Positions 1 to 4,988 of a stretch of DNA of 6,225 nt are shown piece by piece. The number at the start of each line of letters is the position of its first letter. The first letter of the stretch is position 1. The stretch comes from Acidobacteriota bacterium. GTDB lineage: Bacteria; Acidobacteriota; Terriglobia; Terriglobales; Acidobacteriaceae. The notes beneath the pieces are model-generated. The model was not told where the DNA came from. It did not search any database and saw only the letters and a program-made list of their open reading frames with translations. The DNA lies in the NCBI GenBank assembly GCA_021810815.1, contig JAJZHR010000154.1, positions 1-6,225 on the forward strand. The letters are read 5' to 3'. A program made the translations under genes and the position numbers.

Positions 1-649
1 CGTCGTCAGCGGTCGGCGGATCCACACGCTTCAGCGTCAGCTTCACTGGCGTCTGCCGGTATTCAGGGTCTGGATCCATCGGGTGCTGGCAGGTATTCAG
101 AATCACCAGGGTATTCATCTCAGCCCTCAACTCCACGGCGCTGCCGGCCTTTGCATGGCCTTCGACGAAGTGCATGCTTCCGTCCTGGCGCACTTCGACC
201 TTGCTGAAGAAGTTCACGTTCATCATCAGGTCACGGCTGTCCAAGCCGTATTTCTCCATCTCGATCAGGAATCCATCCAGCGCGCTCTGGTGCCATCCGT
301 TGCGCGCTTCCTGATATGTCAGCGGGCCGTACTTCCGCAGGACGAGTGCGCTGTCTGAGCAGCCGCCCAGCGGGTCGTGCCATCCCAGCGTGTCATCCGT
401 GATGGAGCACAGAATCCGCCCCATGTCGGAATAGAGCACAGCACCGGTGGTGAGCTTCGCGATATGCTGCGCCTTCAGCGTGTCCGGCAGGTTCAGCCGC
501 TCCGATGGGTTGTCCGCGTGCAGCAGGAGCGCGCCGACGTTCGCATGATTGTCCTCTGCGGTGATGCGCAACGCCGTGCCCCGCTTCAGCACATGCGACC
601 ACGTGGATGATCCGTGAAGCATCTCTTCCCAAAGAATCTCAGAGTTCAA
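1..649 (-). CDS. DUF1989 urea carboxylase-associated protein, probable carboxyguanidine deiminase subunit (3' end missing)
   Basis: The minus strand is open for 216 codons from a TTG at 649-647 to the window edge, so the C-terminus is missing. The translation is a clear DUF1989 protein. Visible blocks are LWEEMLHG (res. 6-13), DTLKAQH (56-62), LYSDMGR (72-78), GWHDPLGGC (89-97), NVNFFSKV (144-151), ELRAEMNTLV (173-182) and TCQHPMDP (186-193). The His/Asp/Cys of GWHDPLGGC and the Cys/His of TCQHP are conserved family positions, likely metal or active-site residues. From memory it resembles the longer UAAP2-type paralogue more than the shorter UAAP1 type. Family knowledge: paired DUF1989 proteins form carboxyguanidine deiminase (CgdAB), giving allophanate and ammonia in cytosolic guanidine degradation; older databases say urea degradation. 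TTG is chosen because no ATG or GTG precedes the first conserved block and a Shine-Dalgarno-like GGGGAAAG lies 9 nt upstream. An ATG at 622 would remove the conserved LWEE start. It lies 74 nt after the propeller gene, probably in one transcript. The guanidine assignment is inference. Confidence 0.92.
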   Translation of the reverse strand, partial: MNSEILWEEMLHGSSTWSHVLKRGTALRITAEDNHANVGALLLHADNPSERLNLPDTLKAQHIAKLTTGAVLYSDMGRILCSITDDTLGWHDPLGGCSDSALVLRKYGPLTYQEARNGWHQSALDGFLIEMEKYGLDSRDLMMNVNFFSKVEVRQDGSMHFVEGHAKAGSAVELRAEMNTLVILNTCQHPMDPDPEYRQTPVKLTLKRVDPPTADD

Positions 650-658
650 TACGACCGA

Positions 659-666
659 CTTTCCCC
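659..666 (-). promoter_or_regulatory. Shine-Dalgarno-like site for the TTG start of the DUF1989 gene
   Basis: On the minus strand this reads GGGGAAAG, followed by a 9-nt spacer and TTG at 649-647. It is the only purine-rich candidate near the start of the conserved protein and supports the TTG start. Its first two G residues also form the end of the adjacent hairpin stem. Confidence 0.5.
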
Positions 667-680
667 GGCGGATGCGCCGG
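665..680 (-). promoter_or_regulatory. Short intergenic hairpin abutting the DUF1989 ribosome-binding site
   Basis: A perfect 6-bp inverted repeat, CCGGCG and CGCCGG, is separated by a 4-nt loop (CATC on the minus strand). It lies between the propeller stop at 724 and the TTG start at 649. The stem is all G-C. No U-tract follows, so it is not a typical intrinsic terminator. The 3' arm runs into the Shine-Dalgarno-like sequence, so folding could reduce translation or protect the downstream mRNA. The repeat is seen directly; any role is inferred. Confidence 0.4.
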
Positions 681-723
681 CGATGTTGATGAATCAGGAG
701 AGAAGCAGACTTGCAGGCAACGA

Positions 724-1824
724 CTACTTCTGCTCCGGCGAAAGCCGCCACACGGTTTGCTGGCGTAGATTGGAGAGCCATACCGACCCGAAGCCGAAGC
801 GCACGCCATCGCCGCCCGCTCCAGCCCATTGTTTCACCGGCAGGTTGGTTTTCGCGTCCACCTGCGTCAGCGGAAAGTCGAACAACGCAACCCAGACGGA
901 GCCCGCGCCGAATGTGATTTCGCCGCCTGGGCCAGGAATGCCGCAGATGATGGTCGCAACTACTTTGCTCGTCTTCATGTCCACGCGCGAAATGCTTCCA
1001 TCTCCCTGATTCAGCGTCCAAACGGAGCCATCGCCGATGGTGAGGAAGCGCGGCTTAGGTCCCACGCCGATGGTTGCGACCACGGTGTTCGACTTCGGAT
1101 CGACCTCCAGCAACTGATCGTGCCCGAAGGAGGAGACCCACACAAAGCCGCCGCCGAACGCGGGATTCTCAGATTCGGAAGGCAGCTCCAGCGTCGAGAC
1201 CACTGTATTGGACTTCGGATCGACGCGCACCAGAGTGCTTGGTTTCACAACCATCCAGATCGATCCGTCAGCTACAGCGATGCCGCCCTCTGAGTTCGCC
1301 GGGTCGGCCGGGATCTGCGCCGTCACTTTGCCTGTCGCCTCGTCAAGACGCATCAGCATGTGCGCTCCGCAACTGGGCACCCACACCGATCCGAATGCAT
1401 ATGCCAGTCCGGAGCATGGTCGCGGCACATCCGCGATCAGCCCGGTCTTGCCGTTTACAGGCAGCAACTGCACAACATGATTCAGACGAGCGCTCGAAAC
1501 CCACACCGCGTCCTTGGCCATCACCGACCAGTCCGGCGATCCCGCCACCGGATACACCGTCTCCGGCTTCAGGTCGCTCAGCGGACGCAGGACACCCGGC
1601 GTCTTTACACCCAGTTTCTTTACATCGGGCTTCGAAATTCGGGGCGGCCGCGTTTGCGCAGCCTGGGGAGTGTTGTTTGACGTAATCCCCACGGCCGATG
1701 GTGTTGACGGCATGGTTGCCGCCTGAGCAAGCACCATGTGGCCGCCCAGTAGACTGCCTGCCATCAGACCAATGGCAACGAGAGGCCGGCTAGCGGAACG
1801 CACTCCATGATTCCTTGAAAACAT
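724..1824 (-). CDS. Secreted seven-bladed VWV-repeat beta-propeller protein (YVTN/Vgb-like)
   Basis: 366 residues. An N-terminal signal peptide has Arg near the start, a hydrophobic stretch at about res. 14-33 and a probable cut in the AQAA segment near res. 35-36. A Pro/Thr/Ser-rich linker (about 37-90) precedes a propeller. Seven G-x-[VI]-W repeats have their Trp at 108, 148, 190, 229, 269, 311 and 349, spaced 38-42 residues, each followed by a strand such as RVDPKSNTVV. That spacing gives seven blades, as in YncE-like and virginiamycin-B-lyase-like (Vgb) folds. The protein is probably periplasmic or exported. No haem, PQQ or metal motif is obvious, and lyase activity should not be assumed. 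Cys137 and Cys152 could pair. The ATG at 1824 is preceded by AGGAG at 1841-1837 (12-nt spacer). It is the first gene of the leftward set and lies just upstream of the DUF1989 gene. Fold confidence is high; substrate and role are unknown. Confidence 0.9.
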   Translation of the reverse strand: MFSRNHGVRSASRPLVAIGLMAGSLLGGHMVLAQAATMPSTPSAVGITSNNTPQAAQTRPPRISKPDVKKLGVKTPGVLRPLSDLKPETVYPVAGSPDWSVMAKDAVWVSSARLNHVVQLLPVNGKTGLIADVPRPCSGLAYAFGSVWVPSCGAHMLMRLDEATGKVTAQIPADPANSEGGIAVADGSIWMVVKPSTLVRVDPKSNTVVSTLELPSESENPAFGGGFVWVSSFGHDQLLEVDPKSNTVVATIGVGPKPRFLTIGDGSVWTLNQGDGSISRVDMKTSKVVATIICGIPGPGGEITFGAGSVWVALFDFPLTQVDAKTNLPVKQWAGAGGDGVRFGFGSVWLSNLRQQTVWRLSPEQK

Positions 1825-1853
1825 AATCGCTCTAAGCTCCTAAACCGCAAACG

Positions 1854-1871
1854 TAGATCGCATAGATCACA
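1854..1871. repeat. Tandem 9-mers TAGATCGCA / TAGATCACA
   Basis: Two adjacent 9-base units differ at a single position. They lie 30-47 bases upstream of the propeller start codon, where the promoter or 5' leader of the leftward genes should be. The pair also contains GATC-N5-GATC, so a half-site pair for a regulator is possible. It is short enough to be chance. Confidence 0.3.
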
Positions 1872-1975
1872 ACCGTAGGGTCTGATGCGGTGGTGAGGGG
1901 TGAAATTCTGGATGAATAGGAACAGCTTCTACTAGAACAAAGAATCGAATTTCTCGCGGAGGATATTGCATTCAG

Positions 1976-1990
1976 CTATGGCCCCCATAG
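1976..1990. promoter_or_regulatory. Perfect dyad CTATGG-CCC-CCATAG, candidate operator
   Basis: Six-base arms match perfectly around a CCC centre. An outer TTC (1971-1973) and GAA (1993-1995) extend the symmetry after a 2-base mismatch on each side. The centre lies about 20-26 bases before the extended -10-like TATAAG, so it would occupy the -35 region of that candidate promoter, as expected for a regulator site. It could also form a small RNA hairpin if transcription starts upstream. Symmetry is seen; the role is inferred. Confidence 0.4.
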
Positions 1991-2000
1991 AAGAAATCAC

Positions 2001-2009
2001 TGCTATAAG
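2001..2009 (+). promoter_or_regulatory. Extended -10-like element TGCTATAAG for the transporter operon
   Basis: TG-N-TATAAG resembles an extended -10 element (TGnTATAAT). There is no good -35 hexamer at 15-19 bp upstream, which is tolerated by extended -10 promoters and fits an activator-dependent promoter next to the dyad. Transcription from here would leave a leader of about 115 nt before 2132. Confidence 0.35.
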
Positions 2010-2054
2010 CCTTGTCTATCAGCGAAATCATCTTCCGCCATGCGCCCGCAAATT

Positions 2055-2073
2055 TGGGCTAAATCGGGCTAGA
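2055..2073. repeat. Direct repeat GGGCTA with a 10-bp period
   Basis: GGGCTA occurs at 2056-2061 and 2066-2071, exactly 10 bp apart, within similar decamers (TGGGCTAAAT and CGGGCTAGAC). One helical turn of spacing places both on the same face of the DNA, as in tandem regulator half-sites. A GCCC at 2044-2047 adds a loose inverted partner. It lies 60-76 bases upstream of the substrate-binding-protein start. Confidence 0.3.
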
Positions 2074-2131
2074 CTTGCCTTACTTTGCGAGCTTGATTTT
2101 GACATCCTTCCCTCGAAAGAGACACCCGGAT

Positions 2132-3235
2132 ATGAAGCGCCAGGAGCCAATGACAGCAAAGACCCCTCTTAAGCTCTCTCTAGTCTGTATTGTTTTTCTG
2201 ATGCTGGGCCTATGTTCTCCTGCGAAGGCGCTAGCGGATGTGCCGACCTTCACCGTCGGCTGGTCGGTCTATGCCGGTTGGAACCCCTACTTCTACATGC
2301 AGAAGTCCGGCATCCTGAAAAAGTGGGCTGATAAGTACGGGATCGCGATCAAGGTTCAGCGCTTCGACTACGCCGCATCCCTCGACTCCTTTGTTGCCAA
2401 GAACATAGATGCCTGCACCATGACGAACATGGAGGCGCTGGATATGCCGGCTGCAGCTGGCGTTGACTCCACCGCCATCATCGTTGGCGACTATTCCAAT
2501 GGCAACGATGCGGTTCTTGTCCGCAACGGCCTCACCTTTGCCAACCTCCCTGGCCAGCGCATCATGCTGGTCGAGAAGACCGTTTCCGAGTACCTGCTGG
2601 AGCGGGGCATGGTTCTAAACGGCCAGCAGGCGCAGCTCGGCAAGCTGCGTCTGATCAACACCTCGGATTCTGATATCGTCGCCGCTTTTCTTAACAATGC
2701 ATCGAACCCGGCCGTTGTCACCTGGAAGCCGTTGGTCTCGGAGATTCTTGCCGACAAGAGCATTCATCCCATCTTTGATTCGTCGAAGATTCCCGGAGAA
2801 ATACTCGATCTGCTGGTTGTGCGCACCGAGGTGCTCAATCGCCCTGACGGATCGGGTGTGAAATTCGCCAAGGCCATCAGCGGAGCATGGTATGAGACGG
2901 TGCAGCAACTTGCTGCCGGTCAGCCGCAGGCGATCAAGTACAGCGCCGCAGCATCCGGCGACTCCATCGACTCCTACAAGGAGCAGCTCAAGACCACCGC
3001 TCTCTTCTCTACGCCGAAGGCTGCAGCCGACTTCGCCACGAGCGCCGCACTCAAGCAGAAGATGGACCTGGTGCGCCAGTTCTGCTTTACCCACAATCTG
3101 CTTGGACAAGGCATCAAGTCCGTGGATGATGTGGCTATTGCCTATCCGGACGGGTCGATTCAAGGGAACAAAAGCCGCGTCCGCTTCCGTTTCAATGCTG
3201 CCTACATGCAGGCCGCAGAACAGGGGAAGCTCTAG
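2132..3235 (+). CDS. ABC transporter substrate-binding protein, urea carboxylase-region type
   Basis: 367 residues, exported. The signal peptide spans about res. 1-35, with hydrophobic core 15-27 and probable cleavage at ALA-DVP. It is the solute-capturing component of an importer of the nitrate/sulfonate/taurine-like fold. Diagnostic blocks are VGWSVYAGWNPY (res. 42-53), GILKKWADKYGI (60-71), DACTMTNMEALDMPAAAG (93-110) and VGDYSNGNDAVL (118-129). They match the 'ABC transporter periplasmic binding protein, urea carboxylase region' family (TIGR03427 as I recall). The likely ligand is guanidine, urea or a similar small nitrogen compound; the ligand is inferred. The frame is open back to a TTG at 2075, but the residues before 2132 do not look like a signal peptide. 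ATG 2132 has AAAGAGA upstream (9-nt spacer). ATG 2150 also keeps the signal peptide but has AGGAG only 3 nt away. It is the first gene of the operon, 2 nt before the permease. Confidence 0.94.
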   Translation: MKRQEPMTAKTPLKLSLVCIVFLMLGLCSPAKALADVPTFTVGWSVYAGWNPYFYMQKSGILKKWADKYGIAIKVQRFDYAASLDSFVAKNIDACTMTNMEALDMPAAAGVDSTAIIVGDYSNGNDAVLVRNGLTFANLPGQRIMLVEKTVSEYLLERGMVLNGQQAQLGKLRLINTSDSDIVAAFLNNASNPAVVTWKPLVSEILADKSIHPIFDSSKIPGEILDLLVVRTEVLNRPDGSGVKFAKAISGAWYETVQQLAAGQPQAIKYSAAASGDSIDSYKEQLKTTALFSTPKAAADFATSAALKQKMDLVRQFCFTHNLLGQGIKSVDDVAIAYPDGSIQGNKSRVRFRFNAAYMQAAEQGKL

Positions 3236-3237
3236 CT

Positions 3238-4098
3238 ATGGCGGTCTTCTCTCCATTCGACATTCAGGCGCGGCCGAACCGGCTGCTGGCGCAGGCACTC
3301 TCCTGCTTGCTGTTCGTGATCTGCATCGGGCTCTATATGCAGACGTCGATCAGTCGCCACCGAGTGAATAGCGAGGATCGTGTCGTTCCCAACGCTGCCC
3401 AGCTTGCCGCCGGCATCCACGCATCCATATTGGAGCCTGCCGAGGAGGATGACTACATCCCGGCAGACAATGCCTCGCACTGGGAGTTGTTGCGCCACTC
3501 CATGATCTGGAAGGACACGGCTTCAAGCGGTCGCAGATTTCTCATCAGTCTCTGCCTTCTTGTTCCTGCTGTCGTGCTGGCGCTCCATATTGGATTGTTC
3601 CCCTGGTTCGGCGCTGGCTTTCTGCGCTTCGTGCTCTTTTTCGACAAGATCATCGCGCTCTCACTGCTGCCCATTCTCTTCATCGTTTTCGGCATTGATG
3701 AGTGGTCCAAGATCGCACTGATTGTTATCGGCGTAGCTCCCACCATGATCCTCGATGTCACCCAGATGGTGAAGTCCGTGCCGCAGGAGCAGATAGTGAA
3801 GGCGTTCACGCTCGACGCCAACAACTTCGATGTGGCATATCGCGTTGTCTCGCGTCAGGTGATGCCGCAGGTCATCAATAGCCTTCGCCTCAACCTGAAG
3901 CCGATGATGCTATTCCTGTTTGCCGGAGAGATGATCGCTGCCTCCGACGGCCTCGCATACCGCATTGCCATCATGCGCCGACATATGGGGATGGACGTCA
4001 TTCTGCCCTATGTCCTCTGGGTTGCGTTTTTGCTTTTCCTCATCGATTTCTCACTGCGCGCTCTGAACAGGAGGATGCATCCATGGTTTCAACCCTGA
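3238..4098 (+). CDS. ABC transporter permease, urea carboxylase-region type
   Basis: 286 residues. This is the inner-membrane channel of the importer. Hydrophobic segments lie at about 15-33, 102-120, 128-150, 158-172, 222-236 and 253-271, consistent with six membrane spans. A family-typical hydrophilic stretch (about 35-98) follows the first span. Conserved stretches include LPILFIVFGIDEWSK (144-158), LIVIGVAP (161-168) and MDVILPYVLW (252-261), matching permeases next to urea carboxylase genes. The cytoplasmic EAA coupling loop is at about 184-210 and reads VKAFTLDAN then VVSRQVMP. The usual Gly is Asp193 and the usual Leu-Pro is Ser205-Arg206, so the loop is divergent. AGGGGA at 3222-3227 lies 10 nt before the ATG. 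The gene starts 2 nt after the binding-protein stop and overlaps the ATPase gene by 16 nt, indicating one co-translated unit. Confidence 0.93.
   Translation: MAVFSPFDIQARPNRLLAQALSCLLFVICIGLYMQTSISRHRVNSEDRVVPNAAQLAAGIHASILEPAEEDDYIPADNASHWELLRHSMIWKDTASSGRRFLISLCLLVPAVVLALHIGLFPWFGAGFLRFVLFFDKIIALSLLPILFIVFGIDEWSKIALIVIGVAPTMILDVTQMVKSVPQEQIVKAFTLDANNFDVAYRVVSRQVMPQVINSLRLNLKPMMLFLFAGEMIAASDGLAYRIAIMRRHMGMDVILPYVLWVAFLLFLIDFSLRALNRRMHPWFQP
4069..4074 (+). promoter_or_regulatory. Shine-Dalgarno AGGAGG for the ATPase gene, inside the permease gene
   Basis: A perfect AGGAGG sits 8 nt before ATG 4083, within the last codons of the permease. It fixes the ATPase start and shows that the 16-nt overlap is genuine. 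Confidence 0.8.
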
Positions 4099-4988
4099 TT
4101 GCACCGCACACTGAGACCTTTGACGCGCCAGCCGTTCCAGCGTCCACCGCTGTTCAGATCGAGAACGTCTCCGTCTCCTATCCCGTGGGGAAGAAGACGC
4201 GCAAGACCATTCTTGAAAACATCAGCCTGGACATTGAAGAGGGCGAGTTCGTCGTTCTTCTGGGTGAGACAGGTTGCGGCAAGAGCACGCTGTTGCGGAT
4301 GATCCTCGGCCAGGAGCGTCCCACAAATGGTCGCATCCTCGTTTCCGGCAAGCCGGTGGAGCGCGTGGATAGCCGCTCCGGCTACGTGCCACAGAAGTAT
4401 TCGCTGTTTCCTGATCGCACCGTGCTGGAGAACCTGGTGATGGGCCCGGAGACTTCGGCATACCACATCCTTGGTCGTCTCCGCCCCGGCTTCCGCGCCT
4501 TCAGGAAGCAGGTGAGGGAAGAGGCTTTCAGGCAGCTTCGCCACATGGGGTTGCAGGAGTCGGATGCTGCGAAATATCCACACCAGCTCTCCGGCGGCAT
4601 GCAGCAGCGCGTCGCCATTGGCCAGGCCCTGATGATGAAGTCGCGCGTGCTGCTGATGGACGAAGGCTTCAGCGCCCTTGACCCGGCCACACGCACCAGT
4701 CTGCAGCGCTTGCTCCGTTCTGTCTGGAGCGAACTGAAGCCGACTGTCGTCTTCGTTACCCACAACACGATGGAAGCGCTCTATCTTGGCACTCGCCTCA
4801 TTGTGCTCGCACGCCCCAACTTCGAGGATCACTGCGGCTCCCGCGTTGTCCTTGACATGAAGTTGCCAGCCTCAGGCATGAGCCTGCGCAGCAACGGCCA
4901 GGAATTCCTCGATTTGGTGGACCACGTCGAGCAGTTCTCTCGTGGCGACCGCCATCCCCAGCCCTCATTGAACGGAGAGTCACGATGA
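4083..4988 (+). CDS. ABC transporter ATP-binding protein, urea carboxylase-region importer
   Basis: 301 residues. This is the cytoplasmic ATPase that powers import through the preceding permease. All core motifs are present: Walker A GETGCGKST (res. 61-69), Q-loop Gln104 (YVPQKYSLFP), signature LSGGMQQR (169-176), Walker B VLLMDEGFSALD with Asp193-Glu194 (189-200) and the H-loop His227. The sequence belongs to the nitrate/sulfonate/taurine ATPase group (SsuB/TauB/NrtD-like). The residue after the catalytic Glu is Gly, where this group usually has Pro or Ala. About 60 residues follow the H-loop region, including EFLDLVDHVEQF (274-285), a short tail usual for this subgroup. The N-terminal 20 residues before the first strand are low complexity. 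The start is set by AGGAGG 8 nt upstream. The stop overlaps the next gene's ATG as ATGA. Confidence 0.96.
   Translation: MVSTLIAPHTETFDAPAVPASTAVQIENVSVSYPVGKKTRKTILENISLDIEEGEFVVLLGETGCGKSTLLRMILGQERPTNGRILVSGKPVERVDSRSGYVPQKYSLFPDRTVLENLVMGPETSAYHILGRLRPGFRAFRKQVREEAFRQLRHMGLQESDAAKYPHQLSGGMQQRVAIGQALMMKSRVLLMDEGFSALDPATRTSLQRLLRSVWSELKPTVVFVTHNTMEALYLGTRLIVLARPNFEDHCGSRVVLDMKLPASGMSLRSNGQEFLDLVDHVEQFSRGDRHPQPSLNGESR

Larger units (their letters stand above)
1825..2131. promoter_or_regulatory. Divergent intergenic region with promoters for both gene sets
   Basis: About 307 bases separate the two divergent starts, so both promoters must lie here or inside the flanking genes. It is more AT-rich than the genes around it. 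It holds tandem 9-mers (1854-1871), a 15-bp dyad (1976-1990), an extended -10-like element (2001-2009) and two 10-bp-phased direct repeats (2055-2073). A TTGACA at 2099-2104 has no acceptable -10 partner before the next start codon. The blocks I associate with the guanidine-I (ykkC) riboswitch are not recognisable on either strand. No tRNA or clear terminator is seen. Confidence 0.6.

Noticed and set aside
83..632. Plus-strand frames 83-358 and 377-610 and a second minus-strand frame 393-632
   Set aside because: They overlap the minus-strand DUF1989 gene, which has strong family motifs; their translations show no family resemblance.
614..1726. Several plus-strand open frames opposite the propeller gene, up to 203 codons
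   Set aside because: They are antisense or out-of-frame shadows of a gene with seven clear repeats and a signal peptide; their products are low-complexity Arg/Pro/Ser-rich text.
1976..1990. The dyad read as an intrinsic terminator
   Set aside because: The stem is only 6 bp and no T-tract follows on either strand; an operator is a better reading.
2099..2104. TTGACA as a -35 box for the transporter operon
   Set aside because: No -10-like hexamer lies 15-19 bp downstream, and the start codon follows too closely at 2132.
1966..2172. Possible small leader ORF of 68 codons from TTG 1966 (or ATG 1978) with GGAGG at 1958-1962
   Set aside because: Spacing from GGAGG is 3 nt to the TTG and 15 nt to the ATG, the product resembles nothing known, and it runs across the candidate promoter and into the start of the binding-protein gene.
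2491..3163. Minus-strand frames opposite the substrate-binding protein
   Set aside because: The plus-strand protein matches its family along its whole length; the reverse frames have no recognisable domain or ribosome-binding site.
4089..4832. 247-codon minus-strand frame opposite the ATPase gene
   Set aside because: It is the complement of an ABC ATPase with all canonical motifs; the translation is His/Ala-rich and unlike a real protein.
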